Assembly (NCBI RefSeq): GCF_900184935.1
Contig: NZ_FXYE01000001.1
Span: 1 to 64,000, forward strand
Length of the DNA stretch: 64,000 bases
Source of the DNA: Actibacterium lipolyticum
GTDB taxonomy: Bacteria; Pseudomonadota; Alphaproteobacteria; Rhodobacterales; Rhodobacteraceae
Direction: 5' to 3'
In this document: positions 45,341 through 54,586 of the stretch, one piece after another
How the letters are laid out: each line of letters begins with the position of its first letter
How positions within the stretch are numbered: position 1 is the stretch's first letter
Notes under the pieces: model-generated
What the model saw: only the letters and a program-made list of their open reading frames with translations
What the model was told of the DNA's origin: nothing
Database searches by the model: none
Program-made: the position numbers and the translations under genes

Positions 45341-46332
45341 TCTTTCTTACGCCTCAGGCTTGGGGGCACGCGGATGCGGTCTGATACGGCGTTGGTGCCG
45401 ATCCGTTCCGGTGTGGCCGCCTTTGACAGGGATGCAAGTGCCATAAACCACGCCTTTGGCATGTCAGACGGCAAACCAACTGGAATACCCGCGAATTTCG
45501 GGGTTTCGGTAAAGGCGTGTTTTGGTTCTTCGAATTCGGGGGCGGTGCAGTTGATGCAGGGGTATCCGGCACGGGTGCAGCTGCCGCCGCCGTTCCACGG
45601 GCGAATGTTGCAATCCCCCACGGCCTGGGTGCCAACGCAGCCCAAGTTTTCCATCATACAGCCCATTTCCGACAGGTTTCGCGCGCTGGCTTTATATTCG
45701 TAAAACTCGTTCTTCGGGCAGGCGTGGTGGACCAGATGATCGGCGTAAAACCGGGGGCGGGCAAAGCCATCTATGTCATCGGCCTCCAACTTTCCGCGCG
45801 ACAGCATCATCAGGGTTTCGGTGACCCAGTTCGGGTGCGTGGGGCAGCCAGCGACATTGATAACGGGCAGGCCCGATTTCGCGCGGAAGGTCGCATCCAG
45901 AATCCCGCCAGCGTGCTGACCATCGAATTGAACGCCCACGGCATCGGACGGGTTGCCGCCCGCCGTGGTGACACCGCCGTAGGCGGCGCAGGTGCCAACA
46001 GCCACGACGTTATCGGCCAGCGCGGAAAGATCACGCACCCATTCCAGCATGGCGCGGCCCGTGCCCGCCATCATCTGATAACGGCCGGTGCCCCGCGGGC
46101 CGGTGGCGATGGCACCTTCGATGCATAGGATATCAAGATGCTCTTCGCCGTTTAGAATGCGGTTCAGGATCGCGCGCACTTCTGCCCCGGTTGCTTGGCT
46201 TAGCGAAGGATGCCAGAGGAAATTCAGCCCCTCGCCCGCGAAAAGGTCCATCAGGTTCGGATCTTCGGCACACAGCAGCGACATGGTGCAACCGCCACAG
46301 CCCGAAGCCTGCAGCCAAAGGACATTTTTCAT
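45337..46332 (-). CDS. hupU: Regulatory (H2-sensing) hydrogenase small subunit HupU
   Basis: A 331-residue iron-sulfur subunit (HupU/HoxB). It begins [20 protein letters not shown] with no Tat signal, so it stays in the cytoplasm. Further cluster cysteines lie in GTCAAYGG, GCPTHPNW, CMMENLGCVG and CTRAGYPCINC. Its start overlaps the end of hupT by four bases. Confidence 0.95.
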   Translation of the reverse strand: MKNVLWLQASGCGGCTMSLLCAEDPNLMDLFAGEGLNFLWHPSLSQATGAEVRAILNRILNGEEHLDILCIEGAIATGPRGTGRYQMMAGTGRAMLEWVRDLSALADNVVAVGTCAAYGGVTTAGGNPSDAVGVQFDGQHAGGILDATFRAKSGLPVINVAGCPTHPNWVTETLMMLSRGKLEADDIDGFARPRFYADHLVHHACPKNEFYEYKASARNLSEMGCMMENLGCVGTQAVGDCNIRPWNGGGSCTRAGYPCINCTAPEFEEPKHAFTETPKFAGIPVGLPSDMPKAWFMALASLSKAATPERIGTNAVSDRIRVPPSLRRKKE

Positions 46333-47663
46333 GGCGTGGTCCCTTCCAGCGGAAGCTCTAGCCGAAAACAGGCACCGGGGCCGCTGTGTTCACACAGGCG
46401 CAGATGACCGCCGTGTTCATGCGCAATCTTGTGAGAGATCGACAGGCCAAGCCCCGTGCCCTTCCCGACATCTTTGGTGGTGAAGAACGGGTCGAAAATG
46501 GCGCTGCGTATGGCCTCGGGCACGCCTTCGCCGTTGTCAGAAACCTGCAGGACGGCAATATCGCCCTCTGTGAATAGCTCCACCTTCACGCTCGGTTCGG
46601 CTTTCGCGGCAACGGCATCCAGCGCGTTTTGCACAAGGTTCATCACCACCTGCTGAATATGGCCCGGGCGGCCATGGGCCCACAGCTCGTCTGGGCCTTC
46701 GACGGGGATGTCAGTGTCACATTTGCTGCCGCGCTTTACCCAACTGGCGGCGACGCGGGCCGTTTCGGCCAGATTAAAGCGCGCGGCCTCTCCGGTGCCT
46801 TCTGCCGACAGGCGGCGCAAATCTTCGACAATGTCGCGCACACGTTCCGCCCCGTCGCGCGCGCCATCAATGGCGGCCCTAAGGTTGCGCAGCTCGCGAT
46901 CTAGTTTCAGGTCGTGGCGCAGGTTTATCAGTTCGTCCCGCGTTGCGCCTGCCTGTACCCTTTCAAAATAGCTTTCGAACCGGTCAGCATATTTTTCCAG
47001 CGCGTGCGCGTTGGCGTACACAAAGCTGATCGGGTTGTTCAGCTCATGCGCGACACCCGCCAGCAGCCGACCAAGCGACGCCAGCTTTTCGTTGCGAACA
47101 ACTTGTGCCTGCGCTTGTTTCAGGGCGACGTGGCTTGCCTCTAGTTCGGTATAGGCGCGGCGCAGTTCGCCCAGTGGGCGCCCGGTTAGAACGGCCCCAA
47201 TGCTTTTGCCGCGCTGATCCAGCCGGGGTGTGATGCTGACATCAAACGGCGCGCTTCCTTCAACGGTCGCGATCGTCAGTTCCAGCGATGTCTTCGCGCG
47301 ATTGGACAGAACGTAAGAGATGGCGTTGGAAAGGCGTTCGGCCTCGTCGCTTTCGACGGCTTCCAACACGGTTGCGCCGATGATCTGATCCTTGGGGCGG
47401 CCCAGCATCGTTTCGACGGATGCGCTTGCCTCTTCAATTGTGCCGGATCGGTCGACCACGACCAGAATATCGGAAATGGAGGCAAGGACAGACCCCAGAA
47501 ACTGCCGCAAGGCGCGCAGTTCTTCGTTCTGCTTTTCCAGACGCTCTTGGTAATCGACAAGTTCGGCATAGGTGCGATCAACGGCTTGCAACACGTCCAA
47601 CCAAACCGCGTTGTCGATCGCGGTTGGGTCAATGTCAGACGGTAAGGCTTGTTTGAAATCCAC
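46329..47663 (-). CDS. hupT: Hydrogen-sensing histidine kinase HupT
   Basis: A soluble histidine kinase of 444 residues from the GTG at 47663: a PAS domain at about 55-165, HisKA with the phosphorylated histidine in [12 protein letters not shown] (H206), and an HATPase domain with [10 protein letters not shown] and [14 protein letters not shown] 47663 has AAGGAG at an ideal spacing; an ATG 18 bases upstream (47681) has none but is also possible. HupT is expected to phosphorylate HupR when HupUV sees no H2, which in R. capsulatus switches hupSLC off. Confidence 0.93.
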   Translation of the reverse strand: MDFKQALPSDIDPTAIDNAVWLDVLQAVDRTYAELVDYQERLEKQNEELRALRQFLGSVLASISDILVVVDRSGTIEEASASVETMLGRPKDQIIGATVLEAVESDEAERLSNAISYVLSNRAKTSLELTIATVEGSAPFDVSITPRLDQRGKSIGAVLTGRPLGELRRAYTELEASHVALKQAQAQVVRNEKLASLGRLLAGVAHELNNPISFVYANAHALEKYADRFESYFERVQAGATRDELINLRHDLKLDRELRNLRAAIDGARDGAERVRDIVEDLRRLSAEGTGEAARFNLAETARVAASWVKRGSKCDTDIPVEGPDELWAHGRPGHIQQVVMNLVQNALDAVAAKAEPSVKVELFTEGDIAVLQVSDNGEGVPEAIRSAIFDPFFTTKDVGKGTGLGLSISHKIAHEHGGHLRLCEHSGPGACFRLELPLEGTTP

Positions 47664-47878
47664 GCTAACGCTCCTTGCCATGACGATAGCCGCATGGCGT
47701 CGGCGGCGAAAGCTGCATTGTTTGGGCCATATTGTTGCAGTTGCAGCATCCATTGCGCCCGAAGTGCGGGCAGTACTGGGGTGAATGCCTAAAATATGTG
47801 CAGATGTTCAATTTGCCTCATGCCACCGTCGAATGGGTGCATTTACAAACCGGCTTGCCGCTGCGATTTCTGCGCGGG

Positions 47879-48463
47879 ATGTCAAACCGCCTTTCCATAG
47901 TTGTTGTCGAAAAAGACCGTGATCGCGCCATGCTGATCATGGAAAGCCTGCGTGACGCGGGGGATCACGACGTATTCGTCATTTCCGAAGAAACCGGATT
48001 GGCGCGTCGCATTTCCGAACGGAACCCAGACGTAGTCTTGGTGGATGTCTCTAGCCCATCGCGGGATATGTTGGAGGAGTTGACGCTGGCCTCCAGCCCG
48101 ATGGACCGGCCCGTTGCGATGTTCGTGGACAAAAGCGATGACGGTTTGACCAAGGCCGCGATTGAGGCGGGCGTGTCTGCCTATGTGGTGGATGGGCTGC
48201 GCTCTGACAGGATCAAGCCGATTTTGGACGCGGCGATCACGCGCTTTCATATGTTCCAACGGATGCGGACAGAGTTAGAGGCGACCAAACGCGCGCTTGA
48301 AGAACGTAAAATCATCGACAGGGCCAAGGGGCTGTTGATGAAAGCCCGCGGTATTGGCGAGGATGAGGCATACGCCCTTCTGCGCAAAACGGCGATGGAC
48401 CAAGGGCGAAAAGTGGTCGATGTCGCCGAAGCGTTGGTCACTGCGGTGGGGTTGCTTTCATGA
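47879..48463 (+). CDS. nasT: Nitrate-responsive antiterminator NasT (ANTAR)
   Basis: A 194-residue regulator with a receiver-like domain (phospho-acceptor position D56 in VVLVDVSSP) and a C-terminal ANTAR RNA-binding domain (about 131-190, ERKIIDRAKGLLMKARGIGEDEAYALLRKTA). NasT binds paired hairpins in the nas leader and prevents termination; NasS holds it inactive without nitrate. The start is ATG 47879, giving MSNRLSIVVVEKD; the longer frame reads through hupT-side promoter DNA. Its stop overlaps nasS by four bases. It is divergent from hupT. Confidence 0.93.
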   Translation: MSNRLSIVVVEKDRDRAMLIMESLRDAGDHDVFVISEETGLARRISERNPDVVLVDVSSPSRDMLEELTLASSPMDRPVAMFVDKSDDGLTKAAIEAGVSAYVVDGLRSDRIKPILDAAITRFHMFQRMRTELEATKRALEERKIIDRAKGLLMKARGIGEDEAYALLRKTAMDQGRKVVDVAEALVTAVGLLS

Positions 48464-49638
48464 GCGGCGTGACTGTCACAGCGGGTTTTCTTGCGCTGGT
48501 GGACAGCGCGCCGTTAGTCATCGCCCGCGAACTTGGATTTGCCGAAGAAGAAGGGATCACCCTTGATCTGCGGCGCGCGCCGTCATGGTCGACCCTGCGC
48601 GATATGCTTGCATTGGGCCAGATAGAGGCCGCGCACATGCTGGCCCCGCTTCCCATCGCGATGGCGCTGGGCCTTGGCGGCATGACCACGCGCATTGATG
48701 CGATTAGCGTTTTATCCGTAAATGGCCAAGTAATCGGCGTTTCACGCGAACTGGCTGCCAAGATGCGTGCCGACGGGTTTCCGTTTGATTTCACTGATGC
48801 GACCTTGGCTGGCAAAGCTCTGATCGCGGCATCTGACGGTGCTTTGCGGGTGGGCGTACCGTTCCCGTTTTCGACGCATGCAGAGCTTCTTTACTATTGG
48901 CTCAGCGCGCTGGGCCTGCCAGCGCCGCAGGGGGTAGAGATCAAGACCGTTCCGCCTGCGTTGATGGCTGAAGCCATGGCAAACGGCGAAATTGATGCGT
49001 TCTGCGTGGGCGAGCCGTGGGGCTCTATCGCGGTGGAAAATGGCGTGGGCGAGCTGTTGTTGCCGGGCTGCGCGATTTGGGGCTTTGCGCCAGAAAAGGT
49101 CTTGGCCGTGCGCCATGATTGGGCCGAGGCCGAGGCCGACATCACCGGCCGCCTGTTGCGCGCCGTCTGGCGGGCGGGGCGCTGGTTGGGGGATCGGAGC
49201 AATCTGACAACGGCATCAGAAATATTGGCGCGGCCCGAATACGTGAATGTCCCGGCCGAGGTTGTGGACCGCGCGTTGACGGGGCGTTTGGTAATTTCGC
49301 AAAGTGGCGAACAACGGAACGTGCCGGAGTTTCTGGAATTCCATGCCGGTGCGGCTAACTTCCCGTGGAAATCACAAGCCGCGTGGATTGGTGCGCAATT
49401 GGCGGCCCGAACAGGGCTGGATCGGGCAAGTGCGGCCGCCACGGCCAAAGGCGTTTTCCGCACAGATCTGTATCGCCGGCATCTACGTGCGACGGGCGCC
49501 GATTTGCCCGGTGCGTCGGAAAAGTTGGAAGGTGCCGTGCAGCAAAAATCACCGGCTGCATCAGAATCGGGAAAACTGTTTTTGATGCGGGACGCGTTCT
49601 TTGATGGCCGCATTTTTGACCCGGATGCGACGAATTGA
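48460..49638 (+). CDS. nasS: Nitrate sensor NasS
   Basis: A 392-residue protein of the NrtA/CmpA nitrate-binding family but without a signal peptide (it begins MSGVTVTAGFLALVDSAPLV), so it works in the cytoplasm. This is the mark of NasS, which binds nitrate and releases NasT. Overlap with nasT of four bases agrees with a stoichiometric complex. It has an extra Ala/Ser-rich tail of about 40 residues. Confidence 0.93.
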   Translation: MSGVTVTAGFLALVDSAPLVIARELGFAEEEGITLDLRRAPSWSTLRDMLALGQIEAAHMLAPLPIAMALGLGGMTTRIDAISVLSVNGQVIGVSRELAAKMRADGFPFDFTDATLAGKALIAASDGALRVGVPFPFSTHAELLYYWLSALGLPAPQGVEIKTVPPALMAEAMANGEIDAFCVGEPWGSIAVENGVGELLLPGCAIWGFAPEKVLAVRHDWAEAEADITGRLLRAVWRAGRWLGDRSNLTTASEILARPEYVNVPAEVVDRALTGRLVISQSGEQRNVPEFLEFHAGAANFPWKSQAAWIGAQLAARTGLDRASAAATAKGVFRTDLYRRHLRATGADLPGASEKLEGAVQQKSPAASESGKLFLMRDAFFDGRIFDPDATN

Positions 49639-49747
49639 TTAAAAATTAGGCAGACGCCCCGTCGCCCGCCGCGTTGCAGCGAAAAATGACCGGATATCTG
49701 GGTTTCGCAGTTGTTCATCCCGTCGGATTAGGGCGTTTTATAGGGGC

Positions 49748-49767
49748 AAGAGGCGACGATGTCTCTT
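49748..49767 (+). promoter_or_regulatory. First ANTAR-type hairpin of the nas leader
   Basis: AAGAGGC (49748-49754) pairs with GTCTCTT (49761-49767), one G-U pair, closing the six-base loop GACGAT. The loop keeps G at position 4 but has G, not A, at position 1. It stands 10 bases before the second hairpin. Confidence 0.6.
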
Positions 49768-49777
49768 TCACCGAATT

Positions 49778-49794
49778 ACCCCAAAGACGTGGGT
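49778..49794 (+). promoter_or_regulatory. Second ANTAR-type hairpin of the nas leader
   Basis: ACCCC pairs with G(T)GGGT, one bulged T, presenting the six-base loop AAAGAC (49783-49788) with A at position 1 and G at position 4, the loop rule described for ANTAR target RNAs. It lies 8 bases before the terminator stem. Confidence 0.65.
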
Positions 49795-49802
49795 TCCTGA
49801 GC

Positions 49803-49859
49803 AAAGCCGCTCGACTCTCTGCGATTATCGCAGGGTGAGTCAGCGGCTTTTTTGTTTTT
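49803..49859 (+). terminator. Leader terminator controlled by NasT
   Basis: AAAGCCGCT (49803-49811) and AGCGGCTTT (49842-49850) plus the inner pairs GACTC/GAGTC and CTGCGA/TCGCAG form one long stem followed by TTTTTTGTTTTT. It ends 38 bases before the nrtA start codon, so transcription of the nitrate operon must pass it. Confidence 0.9.
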
Positions 49860-49897
49860 CGCCCCGTTCCTCCCCGGGGCCTGACAGAGGAAGAAAT

Positions 49898-51265
49898 ATG
49901 AAACGCATCGCAACCATTCTAGCGGCTACGACGGCCCTTGCTGGGGCTGCATTCGCAGAGCCACTTGAGTTGGAAAAAGATGAACTGAAATTCGGATTTA
50001 TTAAGTTGACCGACATGGCCCCATTGGCCGTGGCATACGAAAACGGATACTTTCTTGACGAAGGTCTTTTTGTAACGCTTGAAGCGCAAGCTAACTGGAA
50101 AGTTCTTTTGGACGGCGTGATCGACGGCCAATTGGACGGCGCGCACATGCTGGCCGGTCAGCCGTTGGCGGCGACAATCGGTTTCGGCACCGAAGCACAC
50201 ATCATCACCCCCTTTTCCATGGATTTGAACGGCAACGGCATTACCGTTTCCAACGAAATCTGGGAAAAGATGAAACCACACGTTCCGTTGATGGACGATG
50301 GCCGCCCGCAGCACCCGATTTCCGCATCCGCGTTGAAACCAGTTGTTGAGGAATACACAGCCGCCGGTAAGCCATTCAACATGGGCATGGTGTTCCCGGT
50401 TTCCACTCACAACTATGAACTGCGTTACTGGTTGGCCGCTGGCGGGCTGGAGCCTGGTTATTACAGCGACCAGAACATCACCGGCCAGATCGGCGCCGAT
50501 GTTCTGCTGTCTGTGACGCCTCCGCCGCAGATGCCTGCGACGATGGAAGCTGGCACAATCTATGGCTACTGCGTGGGTGAGCCTTGGAACCAACAGGCCG
50601 TGTTCAAAGGTATCGGCGTTCCGGTTATCACCGATTACGAGCTGTGGAAGAACAACCCTGAGAAGGTCTTCGGTATCAATGCCGAGTTCGCCGAACAGTA
50701 CCCGAACACGACACTGGCCGTGACCAAGGCGCTGATCCGCGCGGCGATCTGGCTGGATGAAAACGACAACGCCAACCGTGAAGAAGCTGTAGAGATCCTC
50801 TCGCGTGCTGAATACGTGGGTGCGGATGCCGAAGTTATCGCCAACTCGATGACTGGTACGTTCGAATACGAAAAGGGCGACAAGCGCGAAGTTCCCGATT
50901 TCAACGTGTTCTTCCGTTATAACGCGACCTACCCATTCTATTCGGATGCTGTCTGGTACCTGACCCAGATGCGCCGTTGGGGCCAGATTGGCGAAGCCAA
51001 GCCTGACAGCTGGTACGACGAAGTCGCCAAGTCCGTTTACAAGCCAGAAATCTATCTGAACGCGGCCAAGCTGTTGGTCGAAGAAGGACTGGCGAACGAG
51101 GCTGACTTCCCTTGGGATAGCGACGGTTACAAGGCGCCAACCCCACCTGAGGATGTGATCGACGGCATCGCATACGACGGCAAAACACCTAACGCATACC
51201 TCGACAGTCTGCCGATCGGCCTTAAGGGCGATCAGAAAGTCGTAGGCAACGAAGTTCAGGGCTAA
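49898..51265 (+). CDS. nrtA: Periplasmic nitrate-binding protein NrtA
   Basis: A 455-residue solute-binding protein of the NrtA/CmpA family with a Sec signal peptide ([20 protein letters not shown]). It should capture nitrate (and perhaps nitrite) for NrtB/NrtCD. Family stretches are [20 protein letters not shown] and [20 protein letters not shown] precedes the ATG at 49898; the longer frame starts inside the terminator. First gene after the attenuator-type leader. Confidence 0.95.
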   Translation: MKRIATILAATTALAGAAFAEPLELEKDELKFGFIKLTDMAPLAVAYENGYFLDEGLFVTLEAQANWKVLLDGVIDGQLDGAHMLAGQPLAATIGFGTEAHIITPFSMDLNGNGITVSNEIWEKMKPHVPLMDDGRPQHPISASALKPVVEEYTAAGKPFNMGMVFPVSTHNYELRYWLAAGGLEPGYYSDQNITGQIGADVLLSVTPPPQMPATMEAGTIYGYCVGEPWNQQAVFKGIGVPVITDYELWKNNPEKVFGINAEFAEQYPNTTLAVTKALIRAAIWLDENDNANREEAVEILSRAEYVGADAEVIANSMTGTFEYEKGDKREVPDFNVFFRYNATYPFYSDAVWYLTQMRRWGQIGEAKPDSWYDEVAKSVYKPEIYLNAAKLLVEEGLANEADFPWDSDGYKAPTPPEDVIDGIAYDGKTPNAYLDSLPIGLKGDQKVVGNEVQG

Positions 51266-51343
51266 CGCTCTAACACTCGGGGTGCCGGATGCTTCCACCG
51301 GCGCCCCGTTCCACACACTAGCTATCTTACCCGGAGAGTTCCG

Positions 51344-52426
51344 ATGACCGCTATCGACCCAACCATCGCCCAAAACGAGCGGCGTGAGGAACGCCGCGCC
51401 AGACTTTTCACGCGCATCAACAAGGCCGACGCTTGGTTCCAAGTGCTTGGCCTAAGCTGGATGACGCCCGTTCTGAAAGCCGTTGCTGGCGATAACCCCA
51501 AGGCGCAGATGAAAGACATCTGGCGCCTGTTGGGTGTGCCGCTGCTGTCGATCGCAGCGTTCCTTTTGCTGTGGTCCACGCTGGCCCCGACGGTTCAAAC
51601 ATCGCTGGGTGCTGTGCCCGGCCCCGCACAGGTTTGGGAAGAAGCCGTAAACCTGCACGAAGATGCGATGCGCAAATCCGCCAAAGAGGCGCAGTTCTAT
51701 GAACGCCTTGAGGCGCGCAACGAAAAACTGATTGCTGCTGGCAAAGCCGATCAGGTTAAAGATATCGCATACACAGGCGCGCCCAGCTACTACGCGCAAA
51801 TCTGGACATCCATCAAAACGGTGTTCTTCGGCTTCTTCTTGGCCACGATCGTTGCTGTTCCACTTGGCATTGCGTCGGGTCTGTCGCCCACGGCAAGCGC
51901 CGCGTTGAACCCGATTATCCAGATATTTAAGCCCGTTTCGCCGCTGGCGTGGTTGCCCATCGTGACGATGGTTGTTTCCGCAGTGTACGTGACGAACGAC
52001 GGCATGTTCTCCAAATCCTTCCTGAACTCGGCCATCACGGTGACGTTGTGTTCGCTTTGGGCAACGCTGATCAACACCGCGCTGGGCGTTGCATCCATCG
52101 ACAAGGATCTGGTGAACGTTTCCAAGGTTCTGAAGATGAACACATGGACGAAGATCACCAAGCTGGTGCTGCCTTCGGCGCTTCCGCTGATCTTTACCGG
52201 CCTGCGCCTGTCGCTTGGTGTTGGCTGGATGGTTCTGATCGCAGCCGAAATGCTGGCCCAGAACCCCGGCCTTGGCAAATTCGTCTGGGATGAATTCCAG
52301 AACGGTTCCTCCAGCTCGTTGGCCAAGATCATGGTGGCGGTGTTCACCATCGGGATCATCGGCTTCCTGCTGGACCGTCTGATGTACGCCATCCAGTCCC
52401 TCTTCACCTTCTCGAATAACCGGTGA
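51344..52426 (+). CDS. nrtB: Nitrate ABC transporter permease NrtB
   Basis: A 360-residue membrane permease. A long cytoplasmic N-terminus is followed by the first membrane segment (about 62-80), a periplasmic/linker part of roughly 70 residues and the BPD_transp_1 core with five segments and the ATPase-coupling loop SKVLKMNTWTKITKLVLPSALP. CCGGAGAG lies before the ATG. The stop overlaps the ATPase gene start by four bases. Confidence 0.93.
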   Translation: MTAIDPTIAQNERREERRARLFTRINKADAWFQVLGLSWMTPVLKAVAGDNPKAQMKDIWRLLGVPLLSIAAFLLLWSTLAPTVQTSLGAVPGPAQVWEEAVNLHEDAMRKSAKEAQFYERLEARNEKLIAAGKADQVKDIAYTGAPSYYAQIWTSIKTVFFGFFLATIVAVPLGIASGLSPTASAALNPIIQIFKPVSPLAWLPIVTMVVSAVYVTNDGMFSKSFLNSAITVTLCSLWATLINTALGVASIDKDLVNVSKVLKMNTWTKITKLVLPSALPLIFTGLRLSLGVGWMVLIAAEMLAQNPGLGKFVWDEFQNGSSSSLAKIMVAVFTIGIIGFLLDRLMYAIQSLFTFSNNR

Positions 52427-54123
52427 TCGACATGGCAGTACTTGAATTCAAAGACGTCAGTATGAGCTTCGGCGAGGGGACATCCCAGTCCCACGTTCTG
52501 AAGAACATCAACCTAGAAGTTCAGGAGGGCGAGTTCCTTGTCCTTCTGGGGTTCTCAGGGTCGGGCAAGACGACGCTGATCAACCTGATGGCGGGTCTGG
52601 AACAACCGACCAAGGGCGCGGTTACCTTTAAGGGCAAGCCGATCACCGGCCCCGGCCCTGAACGCGGCGTAATCTTTCAGAACTATTCGTTGATGCCTTG
52701 GTTGACGGTAAGCGGCAACGTCGCGCTGGCCGTCGATACGATCTTTCCTAATATGCCCAAGGCGGAAAAGGCAGAAAAGGTCGCGCATTACATTAAGATG
52801 GTTGGCCTGTCGCACGCGGCTTCGCGCCGCCCTGCCGAACTGTCGGGCGGGATGCGCCAGCGTGTGAACGTGGCCCGCGCCCTTGCGATGGACCCCGAGA
52901 TGCTGCTGCTGGACGAGCCGCTTTCGGCGCTGGACGCGCTGACCCGCGCGAACCTAGCGGATGAGATTGAGCACATCTGGGAAGCTGACAAGAAGACCTG
53001 CGTTCTGATCACCAATGACGTGGACGAAGCCATCCTGCTGGCTGACCGCATCATCCCGCTCAACCCGGACGGAACGCTGGGTGATGAGTTCAAGGTTACA
53101 ATCCCGCGCCCACGTGAACGTGGCGAAATGAACCATCATGAGGGTTTCAAAACCCTGCGCGCCGATGTCACCAACTATCTGATGGATGTGGGTATTCAGG
53201 CCAAGGTTGAGGGCACCAAAACCCTGCCAAGCGTGACTGCGATCCACAACGTGCCCAAGGCGCAGGCTGATGCGCAGGCCGGGGCCAGCACGCGGACGGA
53301 CCGGTATCTGGAATTCTCACAGCTGCACAAAATCTATCCTACGCCTAAGGGTCCGCTGACCGTGGTGGAAGATTTTGACCTGAAGCTGAACAAGGGCGAA
53401 TTCATCTCTCTCATCGGGCATTCGGGCTGCGGTAAGTCGACGGTGCTGACGATGGCGGCGGGTCTGAACCCGATTTCCAAAGGGGTTATCAACCTAGATG
53501 GTCGTGGCGTTATCGGGGCTGACCCTGAACGCGCTGTGGTGTTCCAATCGCCCAACCTGTTCCCTTGGCTCAGCGCGAAGGAAAACGTGGCGATCGGGGT
53601 CGACAAGGTTTACCCGCGCGCCAGCCAAGCCGAACGCCAAGATGTGGTTGAGTATTACCTAGAACGTGTGGGCCTTGCCGACAGCATGGATAAGGCTGCC
53701 AGTTCGATGTCGAACGGCATGCGTCAGCGTGTTGGCATCGCGCGGGCCTTTGCCCTGTCGCCCAAGTTGCTGCTTTTGGATGAACCCTTCGGCATGTTGG
53801 ACAGCCTGACCCGGTGGGAACTTCAAGAAGTGCTGATGGAGGTCTGGGACCGGACCAAAGTTACCGCCATCTGCGTGACCCACGACGTCGACGAAGCGAT
53901 CCTTCTGGCCGACCGCGTGGTCATGATGACCAACGGGCCACAGGCCACCATCGGCAAGATCGTCGATGTGGACCTGCCACGCCCACGCACGCGCAAAGCG
54001 CTGTTGGAACACCCTGACTATTACACCTACCGCCAAGAGGTGCTCGATTTCCTTGAGGAATACGAGCATGGCGCAAAGCCAAAACCGAAGGCGGCACCGT
54101 CAAAAGCCATAGCAGCGGAGTAA
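52423..54123 (+). CDS. Nitrate ABC transporter, two fused ATPase domains (NrtCD)
   Basis: A 566-residue protein holding two complete ABC ATPase domains. Domain 1 (5-250): Walker A GFSGSGKT (43-50), signature SGGMRQRV (141-148), Walker B LLLDEP (161-166), but the switch reads TND with N198 in place of histidine. Domain 2 (295-545): Walker A GHSGCGKS (332-339), altered signature SNGMRQRV (430-437), Walker B LLLDEP (450-455), normal THD (H487). So both ATPases of the transporter are in one chain and are not equal. Start is GTG 52423 overlapping nrtB by four bases, or ATG 52432. Confidence 0.93.
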   Translation: MIDMAVLEFKDVSMSFGEGTSQSHVLKNINLEVQEGEFLVLLGFSGSGKTTLINLMAGLEQPTKGAVTFKGKPITGPGPERGVIFQNYSLMPWLTVSGNVALAVDTIFPNMPKAEKAEKVAHYIKMVGLSHAASRRPAELSGGMRQRVNVARALAMDPEMLLLDEPLSALDALTRANLADEIEHIWEADKKTCVLITNDVDEAILLADRIIPLNPDGTLGDEFKVTIPRPRERGEMNHHEGFKTLRADVTNYLMDVGIQAKVEGTKTLPSVTAIHNVPKAQADAQAGASTRTDRYLEFSQLHKIYPTPKGPLTVVEDFDLKLNKGEFISLIGHSGCGKSTVLTMAAGLNPISKGVINLDGRGVIGADPERAVVFQSPNLFPWLSAKENVAIGVDKVYPRASQAERQDVVEYYLERVGLADSMDKAASSMSNGMRQRVGIARAFALSPKLLLLDEPFGMLDSLTRWELQEVLMEVWDRTKVTAICVTHDVDEAILLADRVVMMTNGPQATIGKIVDVDLPRPRTRKALLEHPDYYTYRQEVLDFLEEYEHGAKPKPKAAPSKAIAAE

Positions 54124-54128
54124 CGGAA

Positions 54129-54581
54129 ATGGACGCCACTCAGATCGATATGATCCAGGGCAGCTTCAAAAAGGTAGTCCCGATATCGGATGCTGCCGCC
54201 GATATCTTCTATTCCCGGCTGTTCGAAGTCGCGCCCGAAGTGAAGCCGATGTTCAAAGGCGAACTCAAAGAGCAGGGCAAAAAGCTGATGACCACGCTGG
54301 GCGCGGTTGTGAACGGGCTGAAAAATCTGGACGCGATTGTTCCGGTTGCCCAGCAGCTTGCTGTCAAACACGTCGATTACGGCGTGCAACCCGACCACTA
54401 TCCAGTGGTTGGGGAGACATTGATTTATACCTTGGAAAAGGGCCTGGGCGAGGATTTCACGCCCGAGCTTCGGAACGCATGGGTTGCGGCCTATGGCACG
54501 CTGTCGTCAGTGATGATCGACGCCGCCTATCCGACCACATCGGTGGTCACACCGGACCCCTCTCAAAAGAAAGTATGGTGA
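54129..54581 (+). CDS. Single-domain globin
   Basis: A 150-residue globin, with the proximal histidine probably H81 in LAVKHVDYGVQPDHY and distal-helix residues FYSRLFEVAPEVKPMF. It has no reductase domain. Inside the nas operon, six bases after the ATPase gene, it may detoxify nitric oxide formed from nitrite or supply redox partners for NirB; both ideas are inference. The C-terminus overlaps the nirB region. Confidence 0.85.
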   Translation: MDATQIDMIQGSFKKVVPISDAAADIFYSRLFEVAPEVKPMFKGELKEQGKKLMTTLGAVVNGLKNLDAIVPVAQQLAVKHVDYGVQPDHYPVVGETLIYTLEKGLGEDFTPELRNAWVAAYGTLSSVMIDAAYPTTSVVTPDPSQKKVW

Positions 54582-54586
54582 AAGAC

